Shown: one piece after another, positions 1 through 7,523 of the stretch
Numbering within the stretch: the stretch's first letter is position 1
How the letters are laid out: each line of letters begins with the position of its first letter
DNA from: a virus
IMG/VR virus record: IMGVR_UViG_3300040807_001405
Span: 1-31,208 of that record
Direction: 5' to 3' (one strand)
DNA length: 31,208 nt
Notes under the pieces: generated by a model
What the model saw: only the letters and a program-made list of their open reading frames with translations
The model's database searches: none
What the model was told of the DNA's origin: nothing
Translations under genes and position numbers: made by a program

Positions 1-147
1 AGTCTGGATCGAAGGGTAGTCGAGGAAGAGCGTCGAACTCGACGCGGCGAATCCCTGCATCGGCATCAGGTCGGAGACGAGGAGGACGCCGTCGCCCGCG
101 TTCAAGGATCCCGCCGTTCCCTTCCCGTCGGTCGGAAGGGTGACGTA
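1..147. repeat. Terminal direct repeat, left copy
   Basis: Bases 1-147 repeat at 31062-31208 with two mismatches (127 G versus A at 31188; 136 A versus C at 31197). The reading frame of one protein runs through the repeat and stays open when the ends are joined. This is best read as overlap from closing a circular or circularly permuted genome, not as two separate genomic loci. Both differences are synonymous in that protein (Asp GAC/GAT and Leu CTT/CTG). Confidence 0.93.
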
Positions 148-495
148 TCCGGCAGACGGTCGGTCGATCGTCGAAGAACCCGCGACCATCTGACGAATGA
201 GTTCTCGCGTCGCCTTCTCGACGTCGTAGTCCTCGACCGTCGTATCGTCGTCGACCATCTCGATCAGCGTCGCCTGAGCGTCCGACCTGAGATCCTGCAC
301 GATCCGACCGGCTTCGTCGATACGACGCTCGATCGAGTTCGTGATCGTCTTCGTCATATCACGGTCGGCGTCGGAGTAGTTCGACATCGTGTCTTCGTAC
401 TCGGATCGGAGCGTGGTCTGATGACCGCGTACCGAGATCGCGAAGTCGAAGAGACGACCGAGTCGAGCGAAGACGGATGAGAAGGTCACGGCCAT
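1..495 (-). CDS. Tail-tip or receptor-binding-type structural protein, N-terminal part (continues at 31061-30147)
   Basis: These are the first 165 codons of a protein that continues across the circular join into 31061-30147, for 469 residues in all. The ATG at 495-493 lies one base after the stop of the upstream gene (TGATATG), a coupled start typical of this genome. The N-terminal 110 residues look helical and charged, with many Asp, Glu and Arg and no signal peptide. The following part is Gly/Ser-rich and beta-like. I do not recognise this N-terminal part. Its place at the end of the tail operon suggests a tail-tip attachment segment carrying the carbohydrate-binding-like domain described in the 30147 entry. 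The cut inside the gene results from where the circle was opened and is not a truncation. Confidence 0.85.
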   Translation of the reverse strand, partial: MAVTFSSVFARLGRLFDFAISVRGHQTTLRSEYEDTMSNYSDADRDMTKTITNSIERRIDEAGRIVQDLRSDAQATLIEMVDDDTTVEDYDVEKATRELIRQMVAGSSTIDRPSAGYVTLPTDGKGTAGSLNAGDGVLLVSDLMPMQGFAASSSTLFLDYPSIQT

Positions 496-496
496 A

Positions 497-730
497 TCAC
501 GGTTTCCTTGTCGGGAGAATCTGGTTCAGCCTCGCGCGACGCTCGCCGCATCGACACGACTTCGGAGCGAGACGATCCGCTCCGAGTCTCGAAAGTCCGC
601 GAGCGATGACGTCGCCCGCTCCCCGGATCTCGCCATCGTACGCCGGGCAGATACCGCAGTCCTCCGGTCGAGGCTTACCGCCGAAGAGTTCCAACTTGCA
701 TCGTTTCTCGACGAGATGACGGCAGGTCAT
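497..730 (-). CDS. Small cysteine-rich phage protein
   Basis: A 77-residue protein whose ATG overlaps the stop of the upstream gene (ATGA, 730-727). It has six cysteines, at about residues 3, 11, 25, 28, 59 and 61, including CGIC (25-28) and CRC (59-61), a spacing that could bind zinc. The GGKPRPEDC stretch and the basic C-terminus resemble small Cys-rich proteins I recall beside tail-tip genes in other siphophages, whose function is unknown. It lies between two tail-tip genes and is translationally coupled to both. A role in tail-tip assembly is only inferred from position. Confidence 0.75.
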   Translation of the reverse strand: MTCRHLVEKRCKLELFGGKPRPEDCGICPAYDGEIRGAGDVIARGLSRLGADRLAPKSCRCGERRARLNQILPTRKP

Positions 731-1455
731 AGCGGAGGCTCCTCGGCGTAGAAGACGACGTCGGAGATCGACCACGATACGTCGGCGTCGTAGGACAACG
801 TGCTGCCGTCGGGATTCGTCGTGGTCAGCGAGTACGATCCGGGAATGAAGGCGTCGCAGTCGGAAAATGTGCCGGTTGCGATCTGAGATCCTACCCAGCC
901 TCCGCGAGCATACGCGAGCGTTCCGTCGTCGCAGGGATCTTCCTCGTCTCCGATCGTGCGGAGTTCGACCGAAGAACCTCTCCCGGCTGCTAGGGTGTCG
1001 ATTCCCTCGTTTCCTGATCCGTCGAGGTACGGAACGTTGATGTTGAATGATGCATCCATTCCGTATTCGTTTCGACCGAGAGAAACCGAACACGGTCCGC
1101 CCATCGGCGGCTGGAACCATTGAAGACCGAATCCGTGTCGAATCGAGCCGCTGAGTTCTACCGGTCTCGAATCGTCGAAGGTTCGCGTCTGCGGAGGGAA
1201 CGGAGTTCGGTCTCGGAACATGCTGTATTCGATATCCGGCGTCGGCTGCTCGATCGGGATGTTCGCGAACTGCGTCGCGAATCTGCCAACCGAGTTCAAG
1301 TATCGAAGACGCATCGTCCCGGACGCGGAGAAGTCGTAGAAGTCGCCGCGACTATTCGACGAGACGATCGAGAACGAGTATCCGAACGTCGCCCACGCAT
1401 CGCAGACCGGTTCGGGATCGACCGAGCAGCAGCAGGCGGCGAGGTACGAAGTCAC
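727..1455 (-). CDS. Putative tail-tip structural protein, GTG start
   Basis: A 242-residue protein. I chose the GTG at 1455 because it overlaps the upstream TGA stop as GTGA, the coupling used throughout this genome; no in-frame ATG gives a better fit. The N-terminus has a run of three cysteines (about residues 8-10) and another near residue 17. Later cysteines include EEDPCDDG. The rest is rich in Ser, Gly, Thr and aromatics and looks like beta structure. There is no signal peptide, membrane segment or enzyme motif I recognise. Position downstream of the tape measure suggests a virion protein of the distal tail. The cysteine cluster might bind metal or form disulfides. Confidence 0.78.
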   Translation of the reverse strand: MTSYLAACCCSVDPEPVCDAWATFGYSFSIVSSNSRGDFYDFSASGTMRLRYLNSVGRFATQFANIPIEQPTPDIEYSMFRDRTPFPPQTRTFDDSRPVELSGSIRHGFGLQWFQPPMGGPCSVSLGRNEYGMDASFNINVPYLDGSGNEGIDTLAAGRGSSVELRTIGDEEDPCDDGTLAYARGGWVGSQIATGTFSDCDAFIPGSYSLTTTNPDGSTLSYDADVSWSISDVVFYAEEPPL

Positions 1456-1781
1456 CCGCCGTACTCCTCGCCGTAGATAAAGCAGCAGATGTGGTCGGCG
1501 TCGTCCGCGTAGGCGAAGAGCCGATCGCCGGGTTCGAGGTAGATCCTCTGATCGACGAGGCGAAACGCCGTACTCGCACTGACCGTGTGATTCCGAACGA
1601 GATGGAACTCTTCGGCGATCTCCTCGGCGGCGGGAACGTGGTAGAGATCCACGTTCGTATTTCCTGCCGTGAAGTTCACGAAGTGGATCGAGTCGATCGT
1701 GATCCGTCGACTCGCATCGCACCGGAGGATCTCGACCGCGTTCGTCGCGAGCGTTCCGATCGGCCATCGCTTCTTCATCAT
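1452..1781 (-). CDS. Hypothetical tail-region protein
   Basis: A 109-residue protein starting MMKKRWP. The ATG at 1781 forms an ATGA overlap with the stop of the preceding gene; a GTG at 1787 would add two residues but lacks the characteristic overlap. The sequence reads as a small beta-rich protein with phrases such as ITIDSIHFVNFTAG and YLEPGDRLFAYAD. These resemble small beta-sandwich virion proteins, but I cannot assign a family. It is coupled to both neighbours inside the tail-tip block, so a structural or decoration role is the most economical guess. Confidence 0.75.
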   Translation of the reverse strand: MMKKRWPIGTLATNAVEILRCDASRRITIDSIHFVNFTAGNTNVDLYHVPAAEEIAEEFHLVRNHTVSASTAFRLVDQRIYLEPGDRLFAYADDADHICCFIYGEEYGG

Positions 1782-2602
1782 GCACACTCCACGTCGAGTC
1801 GAGGCGGCAGAGCGACGTAGCCGATCCGCTGCCCGGTTGCGAGTTCTTTCAGTGTCCCTCGGAAGACCGTACCCTCCGCGAGCGGTCGAGGCGTCAGGAT
1901 CGCGCCGGTCGATACGGACGGGATGTTCGGGTTCGCGAGTCCGAAGTCGTAGAAGACGAAGACCTCCGATCCCTTCGCGAGTCGAACTTCGTTCCCGGCT
2001 ACCGTCGGAGTCAGGCTTCGAGCGGTGTAGATGAAGCAGTCGACCGAACCGGAAGAGTCGGAGAACGGTACGGAGCCGCCGTCGCCGATCACCGCTTCGA
2101 GCAGGTAGAGATCGGAGAACGCGGGACCGGCTCCCGTCGTACCCGCGACGAGCGGAACGAGAACGTATCGGCGTCGACCGTCCAGCGAACGACGAACGAA
2201 GCAGAACGCGAATCCCTCCTCGAAGTCGGCGACCGAGATCGCGTACGTCTCCGACTCCTCTCCCTTCTCGTCGAGGACCGTACCGCCTCGCGTGACGACG
2301 TCGAGTTCGATCTCTTCCCAGTCGTCCTCGGTGTAGTTCGCGACCGTCTCGGTCGGGTTGTCCTTGTCGACGTTCCGAACCGCGATCTCTCTCCAGTCGT
2401 ATCGGTCGGGATAGTCGACGCTGCTCGTCTTCTTCGCGTAGACGAGGAGAGCCGATTCCTTCGCGTCGGCTTCGTCGCCTCGCGTCACGCCGACCGTCTC
2501 GATCAACGGCTTCAGAGCGTCGAGTCGACGCATCATCTCGTTCACTTGAGCGAACGAGATCGGACCGAGCGAGCCGCCGGTGAAGCGAGGGAGATCCGTC
2601 AC
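1778..2602 (-). CDS. Hypothetical tail-region structural protein
   Basis: A 274-residue protein starting MTDLPRFTGG, joined to the upstream gene by an ATGA overlap at 2602-2599 and to the downstream gene by another at 1781-1778. The first 40 residues (SFAQVNEMMRRLDAL) look helical. The remainder is acidic and probably beta-rich. No catalytic motif, signal peptide or membrane segment is visible and I do not recognise a family. Its place in the block after the tape measure points to a distal-tail or baseplate-like component. Confidence 0.78.
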   Translation of the reverse strand: MTDLPRFTGGSLGPISFAQVNEMMRRLDALKPLIETVGVTRGDEADAKESALLVYAKKTSSVDYPDRYDWREIAVRNVDKDNPTETVANYTEDDWEEIELDVVTRGGTVLDEKGEESETYAISVADFEEGFAFCFVRRSLDGRRRYVLVPLVAGTTGAGPAFSDLYLLEAVIGDGGSVPFSDSSGSVDCFIYTARSLTPTVAGNEVRLAKGSEVFVFYDFGLANPNIPSVSTGAILTPRPLAEGTVFRGTLKELATGQRIGYVALPPRLDVECA

Positions 2603-2976
2603 GGAGAGAGCATCCGGAACTGGAGATTCACGCTCGCCGTGTTCGCTCTCGCGAAGACGTTCGCGTTCGAGAGACGACCGAGCGAGAACTCGCCCGCGAG
2701 CAGTTTCAGCATCGGGTAGAAGGTTCCGGACGCCGTATCGTCAGACGTCAGACCGATCTCGACGTAGTTCGTCGCGTCGGTGTTCCGGAAGAAATAGACG
2801 CCGCCGTTCGCGGTGTCTCCCTTCGTGATGACCTCGACCGCCGTACCGACGTCGAGGATTCCTCCGGATCCCTTCGCGTCCGCGAGGTCGATCGAGACCG
2901 ATCCCGGATTGAAGGACTCCGCGAGGTTCGTGTCGCTGATCGTGAGCGAGCCGCCCATTCTGATTTCGTTCGCCAT
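2599..2976 (-). CDS. Hypothetical small virion protein
   Basis: A 125-residue protein starting MANEIRMGGSLTI. It is rich in Asn, Ser, Thr, Gly and Ala and probably beta-structured, with YFFRNTDATNYVEIGL near its middle. The composition is typical of small virion beta-sandwich proteins. It begins nine bases after the stop of the preceding tail gene and overlaps the next by ATGA. I recognise no family. A minor tail or decoration protein is inferred from composition and position. Confidence 0.75.
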   Translation of the reverse strand: MANEIRMGGSLTISDTNLAESFNPGSVSIDLADAKGSGGILDVGTAVEVITKGDTANGGVYFFRNTDATNYVEIGLTSDDTASGTFYPMLKLLAGEFSLGRLSNANVFARANTASVNLQFRMLSP

Positions 2977-2985
2977 CGGTGTATC

Positions 2986-3810
2986 CTAGAAGTTCGACGA
3001 TAGTTGGTTCAGGTTCTTCGTAGTCATGAACGGTTGCACCCAGTAGACGTCGCGAGCGTGACCGTTCTCGATGAACGGCTTCCCGTCCTGATCGACGAGC
3101 GGCGACTGCTGGAGATGGAAGTCGGAATCCTCGACGAAAGAATGGGCGACCTGATAGACGTCGACGCCGGTACGTCGAACCGACGCTCCTCGATAGAGAA
3201 CCGTCCCGATGCCGAATCCTCGAAAGTTCGAGGAGTTCCGACAGAAACGAAAGTCGCGGTATCGGTCGAGGTCCGGCTCGTTCACCGTTTCGGTGATCGT
3301 AAATTCTTGGATGTTCCGCTGTATCGAGATCGGAACTCCGGCCTTGTCGATCGCGACTCCTCCGACGTCGTCCTCGTCCGTCGCCGGAGTTCCCTCCGTC
3401 GGGTACGTGATGCCGGGACCGCGACGGTACGCCGTCACGAACTCGGCGCGGATCTCCGCCGACTCTTCGACATAGGTCACCTCGTTCGGAAGAACCTCCG
3501 GAGGACCGATCTCGATCGTCGGATCCGTCGCGATCTCCGGACTTCCCGCGCTCGTCTGCTCGTACGTCCACTCGAATCGCCATAGGTCCGTATGACCGGA
3601 GACGAGCGAGGCGTTGAAGTCGCGAGCGACGAGACCGGGGAAGTCGGGATGTCGCTCGAACTTCCTCGGTAGTCCGAGCGTTCCGATGACGGCGTAGAGG
3701 TCCGCCGGGTTCGAGACGCCGGAGACGTGGAAGAGACGTCGAGCGGATCCGCGACCTCCGGAGGTCGAGAGCGATCGGGACTCCATGAACTCGGTGACGG
3801 TCGCGGTCAT
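2986..3810 (-). CDS. Tail protein downstream of tape measure (distal-tail-like by position)
   Basis: A 274-residue protein starting MTATVTEFMESRS. Its ATG overlaps the tape-measure stop as ATGA (3810-3807). In siphophages the gene straight after the tape measure usually encodes the distal tail protein or a tail-tip adaptor, and the mixed, beta-rich composition fits. The middle holds an acidic loop (TPATDEDDVGG) and the C-terminus has aromatic and Asn-rich stretches. No enzymatic signature is visible. The order agrees with a Dit-like role, but I see no diagnostic motif. Confidence 0.8.
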   Translation of the reverse strand: MTATVTEFMESRSLSTSGGRGSARRLFHVSGVSNPADLYAVIGTLGLPRKFERHPDFPGLVARDFNASLVSGHTDLWRFEWTYEQTSAGSPEIATDPTIEIGPPEVLPNEVTYVEESAEIRAEFVTAYRRGPGITYPTEGTPATDEDDVGGVAIDKAGVPISIQRNIQEFTITETVNEPDLDRYRDFRFCRNSSNFRGFGIGTVLYRGASVRRTGVDVYQVAHSFVEDSDFHLQQSPLVDQDGKPFIENGHARDVYWVQPFMTTKNLNQLSSNF

Positions 3811-4934
3811 ACCAACCCGGCTCCTATTCCTGCGGTGTTCCGAACGATCTCCGCGAGAAGTTCCTTCGACGCCGTCGAGATCTTCGTGAGGAGTTTCGCT
3901 TCGTTGAGTTGAGCAGAGACGCCCGCCGTGAACGAGCCGCCCGCCGTCGAGAACGTAGCGGTCGCCCGCGACACGTTCTTCTGGGCTTCGGCTCTCGCCT
4001 TCGCGACTTCCTGTTCCGCCTGCTCGATCTTCTTCGCGATCGCGAGCCGCTCTTCGTCACGCTTCAGTCGAGCCTCGTCCTTCTTCTTCTGCTCCTCCGC
4101 GAGTTCGAGCATGAACTGATGGTGCGACTCCGCCTCCGCGTCGAGTTCGGCCTGACGCTTCGCGGCGAACTCCGCCTCCTTCGCGAGATCCGCTTCCGCC
4201 TGCGTCGCCTTGACCTGCTTCAGTTTCTGCTCGACGATCTTTCTCTGGAGGTGGAGCGTCTCTTCCGCCGCCTCGATCGCTCGACGTCGGTCCTCGTTGA
4301 TCTGCTTCTCTCGCTTCCTCTGCTCCTCGAACGTGAGGTCGTCCGCTTCGAGAGCCTCGTGCCGAGCCATTCTCTCTTCGTCGATCGCGAGGAGTTTCGC
4401 TCGGTGCGTCGCTTCTAGCCTCTGCATCTCGCGGTCGAAGTTGAACTCGGCGATCGTCGCTTCGTCCGTACCGAGAAGCCTCTGGAGTTCGGCGAACGAC
4501 GAGATCCGGTCTCCGAGGATTCCGACCGTGACGTCGAGGCTCTTCGCTTCTTCCCGTAGTTCCGCGAGTTTCGCTCTCGCCTTGAACGCCTGCTCCGACG
4601 CGTATTCGAGAGCCGTACCGAACTCGGTCATCGAAGTGATCAGAGGACCGATCACGGGGATCGACATTAGAGCCGCCGCCATCGACTCGGTGTCTCCCGC
4701 GAACGCGCGAGCCGAAGCCGCTCCGATCTTGAACGCGCCTTCGGCGAGGAAGAGACCGGCGGCGACCTTCGCGATCTTCTCGATCAGAGGAGTGAACGCA
4801 CCCTCGGAGACCTCGTTCGTCGCCTCTTCCATCTTCTCCGAGGATCGCTCGACCGCTTTCTGTGCGTCCTTCATTCCTCGTTCGAGGTCGTCGATCCTCG
4901 CGATCAGTTCGAGTTCGAGTTCAAAGTCCGCCAT
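3807..4934 (-). CDS. Tape measure protein
   Basis: A 375-residue protein that should set tail length and act in DNA ejection. Residues 1-45 are helical and charged (ELIARIDDLERGM). Residues 50-100 include hydrophobic stretches (KVAAGLFLAEGAF; SIPVIGPLITSM). About 110-330 is a long Glu, Lys, Arg and Ala-rich coiled coil. The Gly/Ser/Thr-rich end is followed by a short amphipathic tail. It follows the frameshifting tail chaperone, the standard siphophage order, and overlaps the frameshift product's reading frame by 14 nt. At the usual 0.15 nm per residue of helix the tail would be about 55 nm, which is short. It is near the lower end of the size range for tape measures but has no visible break. 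Confidence 0.85.
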   Translation of the reverse strand: MADFELELELIARIDDLERGMKDAQKAVERSSEKMEEATNEVSEGAFTPLIEKIAKVAAGLFLAEGAFKIGAASARAFAGDTESMAAALMSIPVIGPLITSMTEFGTALEYASEQAFKARAKLAELREEAKSLDVTVGILGDRISSFAELQRLLGTDEATIAEFNFDREMQRLEATHRAKLLAIDEERMARHEALEADDLTFEEQRKREKQINEDRRRAIEAAEETLHLQRKIVEQKLKQVKATQAEADLAKEAEFAAKRQAELDAEAESHHQFMLELAEEQKKKDEARLKRDEERLAIAKKIEQAEQEVAKARAEAQKNVSRATATFSTAGGSFTAGVSAQLNEAKLLTKISTASKELLAEIVRNTAGIGAGLV

Positions 4935-5516
4935 GAATGCGCCTCATAGATTCCTCGACGTGCGAGCGGTGGTCCGTCGTCCCGCTCCCGGCGGGACTCT
5001 CTCTCTTCATCATCCGAACGATCTCGTCCAGATAGCCGTTGAACTCGTCGATCGGGAGTCGCATCGGATTACCGACGCCCGGTAGGTACTTCGCGATCCA
5101 CGCCGACTCGGCTATCCAGTCGCGTTCGACGGCGAGTCCTTTCCCTCGGCACTCCCTTCGGTCGACTCTCCGAGTTCGACGCCGATGCACGCGAGCGCGA
5201 GACGAGAGATCTCGTCGGGAGCGATCGAGCCGAACCGATCCGGGAACTCTCCTCCCATCGCCTCCGCGATGATCTCGACCGCTCCCTCCGTAGAGAACGC
5301 CGCTCGAACGATGCCGCTCGACAGACCGCTCTCCTTGCGATGCTCGCGAAGCCGTTCGAGTCGCTCGTCGGGTTCGACGCCTGCGTCCGTCAGGTCGGCG
5401 ACGAGATCGAGGCGGTCCCGCTCGAAGCGTCGGGTCGCGATGTCGATGATCTGCTGGACTCGTAGCCGAGGAACGAGCGTCGTCTCGCCTCCGACCGTGA
5501 TCGGGATCGGGTTCAT
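4921..5516 (-). CDS. Tail assembly chaperone, -1 frameshift extended form (gpGT-like)
   Basis: Ribosomes slipping -1 at GGGAAAG (5145-5139) would leave the short chaperone frame after Lys126 and continue in the frame that ends at 4921. The product would be about 198 residues. The extension begins GLAVERDWIAESAW and runs 72 residues without a stop. It lacks its own convincing start in the overlap and stops 14 nt inside the tape-measure gene. Lambda makes gpG and gpGT by the same mechanism at the same heptamer. The extension probably recruits tail-tube subunits to the chaperone-coated tape measure. The event is inferred from sequence, and its efficiency cannot be judged here. Confidence 0.8.
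5112..5516 (-). CDS. Tail assembly chaperone, short form (lambda gpG-like)
   Basis: A 134-residue protein starting MNPIPITVGG, coupled by ATGA to the upstream gene and preceded by an AAAGGAAG ribosome-binding site. In siphophages the gene between the tail tube and the tape measure encodes a chaperone that coats the tape measure during assembly, usually in two forms made by frameshifting. This protein is mainly helical and acidic and ends shortly after a slippery site at codons 125-126. I cannot name a family from the sequence alone. Position, size and the frameshift signal together make the assignment good. Confidence 0.8.
   Translation of the reverse strand: MNPIPITVGGETTLVPRLRVQQIIDIATRRFERDRLDLVADLTDAGVEPDERLERLREHRKESGLSSGIVRAAFSTEGAVEIIAEAMGGEFPDRFGSIAPDEISRLALACIGVELGESTEGSAEGKDSPSNATG
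5139..5145 (-). promoter_or_regulatory. Programmed -1 ribosomal frameshift slippery site
   Basis: The minus strand reads G GGA AAG in the zero frame of the chaperone gene (codon 125 GGA, codon 126 AAG), a perfect X XXY YYZ heptamer. Re-pairing at -1 gives GGG AAA, with the next codon GGA leading into the open extension frame. It is identical to the lambda G/T slippery heptamer. Confidence 0.85.
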
Positions 5517-5782
5517 CCGTTGCTTCCTTTCTGGATCATGCCGAACCCGGCGACCTTCGTCGTCGGCTCGACTCTCTCGGCTTGCGTCTCCTTCAGGACC
5601 GACGCGTCGAAGATCTTCGCGTGACGCATCGCTCGATCGACGGCGGTCGACTCGTCGATCCTTCCGGGAGAGACGCGAACGACCTTCTCGGTCCCGTCGA
5701 GGAAGACGAAGCGAACCCGCCAGTCCTTCGACGACGGTCGCAGGATTCCCTGCGAGATTAGATCCTCCTTCCCTCGGATCAT
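5513..5782 (-). CDS. Hypothetical small tail-region protein
   Basis: An 89-residue protein starting MIRGKEDLISQG, coupled by ATGA to the tail-tube-like gene before it and to the chaperone after it. It has a short beta-like segment (DWRVRFVFLDGTEKVV), a helical middle (DESTAVDRAMRHAKIF) and a basic, flexible end. I recognise no family. Small proteins between the tail tube and chaperone are common in siphophages and are usually structural or assembly factors. Confidence 0.7.
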   Translation of the reverse strand: MIRGKEDLISQGILRPSSKDWRVRFVFLDGTEKVVRVSPGRIDESTAVDRAMRHAKIFDASVLKETQAERVEPTTKVAGFGMIQKGSNG

Positions 5783-6222
5783 GGCGTCTCATCCCACGCC
5801 GTCGTCGGACCGGCAGAGTCGTTCATCTCGAAGTTGAACGTCACCGTCGAGTCGCCGTCGTTCGTCACGCCGAAGGCGTATGAGGAGAAGACCGCCGCGA
5901 AGTTGATCGTGCAGAGCGGAGCGACCGTCAGCGTGATCTCTCCGCCTGCTCGGTCGTCGAGCGTCGTCCCGGCTGCGGCGTGCTTGATCGGCGAGAAGCC
6001 GTTGTCGGTTCCGGTATCGGCTCCGTCCCAGTAGGTCGGCATTCCTCCGGCGGATCCGGTGACGTCGAGGACGTTCGACGCGCGGCGGTTGTGGACGCTC
6101 GCGCCGTACCCGGTCGTGACCGAGGTCGTTCGCGTCATGGTCGCGGACCACGTATTCAGCGTCGCGTTGAACCCGGACGGTAGGGAGACGGCACCGTCGG
6201 AGCCGATAGCGTAGTTCGACAT
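5779..6222 (-). CDS. Major tail (tube) protein-like, paralogue 2
   Basis: A 147-residue protein starting MSNYAIGSDGAVSLP. It is clearly related to the gene immediately upstream (6226-6645): both begin with an AIGSDG-like segment, followed by LNTWSAT, an RTTSV/TG segment, a TGSAGG motif and a C-terminal D(G)D(S/A)TVTFNFE motif. The composition is Ser, Thr, Gly and Ala-rich and fits a beta-barrel tube protein. Position before the chaperone and tape measure supports a major tail protein. With two paralogues side by side, one may form the tube and the other a variant, decoration or terminator-proximal subunit. Which is the main tube subunit cannot be told. Confidence 0.75.
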   Translation of the reverse strand: MSNYAIGSDGAVSLPSGFNATLNTWSATMTRTTSVTTGYGASVHNRRASNVLDVTGSAGGMPTYWDGADTGTDNGFSPIKHAAAGTTLDDRAGGEITLTVAPLCTINFAAVFSSYAFGVTNDGDSTVTFNFEMNDSAGPTTAWDETP

Positions 6223-6225
6223 GGA

Positions 6226-6645
6226 TCAGACCTCGTACCAAGTGAAGACGGGAGCCGCCGTCGAGGCGACTTCGAAGTTGAACGTCACGGTCGCGTCGCC
6301 GTCCTGCGTCGAAGCGAACGCGACGGAACCGAAGACCGCGTCGAACGCGATCGAGCAGTCGGCGGTCCCTCCGATATCATTCCAGCCGAGAACGATATTC
6401 CCGCCTGCGGCACTTCCGTCGATGCCGACCGCGCTCGTCGTCGCCGCGTTATATTCGGGAACGCCTCCGGCGGATCCGGTGATGTCGACGACGGCGGACG
6501 CGACTCGACTCGCGCCCGAATCACCGAAGCCGGTCACGACCGAGGTCGTCCGCGAGATCGTCGCCGACCACGTATTCAGTTGAGCCTTGTACCCGGTCGG
6601 CATCGTCACCGATCCGTCCGATCCGATCGCTGTAGTCGTTCCCAT
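6226..6645 (-). CDS. Major tail (tube) protein-like, paralogue 1
   Basis: A 139-residue protein starting MGTTTAIGSDGSVTMP. It shares the ordered motifs of its neighbour at 5779-6222 (AIGSDG, LNTWSAT, TGSAGG, TVTFNFE), so the pair arose by tandem duplication. The gap to the next gene is only three bases. It lies between the tail-terminator-like gene and the second copy, the normal place for a siphophage tail-tube gene. It has no signal peptide or enzyme motif. The assignment rests on gene order and composition; the duplication is directly visible. Confidence 0.75.
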   Translation of the reverse strand: MGTTTAIGSDGSVTMPTGYKAQLNTWSATISRTTSVVTGFGDSGASRVASAVVDITGSAGGVPEYNAATTSAVGIDGSAAGGNIVLGWNDIGGTADCSIAFDAVFGSVAFASTQDGDATVTFNFEVASTAAPVFTWYEV

Positions 6646-6657
6646 AGTTCGATCCCG

Positions 6658-7077
6658 TCAGGTAGTGAGATGCGCGACCATCTCGAAGGTCGTATCGGTT
6701 CGGAACGCCTCTCCGTCGAGTTCCGGAACGCCTCGCGTCACGTTCCGAATATACCCTCGATCGTGGTTCGTCACCGTCGTACTGGTCTGATCCAGCAAGT
6801 CGAAGACGAGTTCCTCGGTGTCTACTATCGAATCGGCTCCCGACTCCGACTTCGCGAAGACCGAGACCGTGAACCCGGCGGTCTGCTTGACGACGCCGCC
6901 GAAGAACCTCTCCGTGTTGACGTTGTCGACCGAGTAGACGACGAGCGGAAGCGTCGTCCTCGCCGGAGCCTCGATCGCGTAGATCCGATCGGATACCGCC
7001 GTGCGAAGAGGATTCGTCCCGCTTCCCGCGTCGTAGGTCAGGCGTGCGTAGATCGCTTTCATCAGGTCGACGCTCAT
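6658..7077 (-). CDS. Tail terminator / tail completion protein (DUF3168-like)
   Basis: A 139-residue protein starting MSVDLMKAIYARLTYD, coupled by ATGA to the upstream neck gene. The N-terminal helix followed by a short region ending in RIYAIEAPARTTLPLVVY, and a later region with FTVSVFAKSE, match the general pattern of DUF3168-type proteins (roughly: helix, then a segment stating that the protein comes in pairs of beta strands). Such proteins cap the tail tube and join it to the neck. Gene order (connector, adaptor, gp10-like, this, tail tube) agrees with that role. Confidence 0.75.
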   Translation of the reverse strand: MSVDLMKAIYARLTYDAGSGTNPLRTAVSDRIYAIEAPARTTLPLVVYSVDNVNTERFFGGVVKQTAGFTVSVFAKSESGADSIVDTEELVFDLLDQTSTTVTNHDRGYIRNVTRGVPELDGEAFRTDTTFEMVAHLTT

Positions 7078-7523
7078 CGCTTCACCGCTTTCTGCTGGAT
7101 CGTCGATCGGATCTTCTTCGCCGAAGCCGCGAGTCGCTGGTCGATGAACTTCCGCAACTGCGGCGAGCGAACGGTCGGTCCAAGGTAGGGACGAGCCGCG
7201 AGGTTCCTCGGTCGATATCCGAACTCCAGAGCGCGAGCATATTTCACGTTAGAGCCGAGACGGAGACGGACGCCGGACTTCGATCGCTTCTCGGTCCGGT
7301 TCGTCTTCGTCGTCCACGATCGCCGGAGCGTACCGGTCCGGACGTGTGGCGGCTGTCCCGGCTTGCTCGGATTCGTTCGACCGTCTCCTCGGTTCAGCGT
7401 CTTCTTGAGGAGCGACTGCGTGCCGGTCGCGACGTCGTTCACGAGGTCGATCGTCTCCTTCCGATACGCCTTCGTGACGACGCTCGCCTTGAAGTTCGAG
7501 GAGATCTTCGCGCGGATGTTCAC
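7074..7523 (-). CDS. HK97 gp10-like neck / tail completion protein, GTG start
   Basis: A 149-residue basic protein. The GTG at 7523 overlaps the upstream stop as GTGA. It contains PPHVRTGTLRRSW, a hallmark of the HK97-gp10 family, then YARALEFGYRPRN and a basic helical end. Members sit at the head-tail junction or tail completion site in HK97-like phages. Position between the head-closure-like and tail-terminator-like genes fits exactly. The alternative upstream start would extend into an Arg-rich out-of-phase stretch and is rejected. Confidence 0.82.
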   Translation of the reverse strand: MNIRAKISSNFKASVVTKAYRKETIDLVNDVATGTQSLLKKTLNRGDGRTNPSKPGQPPHVRTGTLRRSWTTKTNRTEKRSKSGVRLRLGSNVKYARALEFGYRPRNLAARPYLGPTVRSPQLRKFIDQRLAASAKKIRSTIQQKAVKR

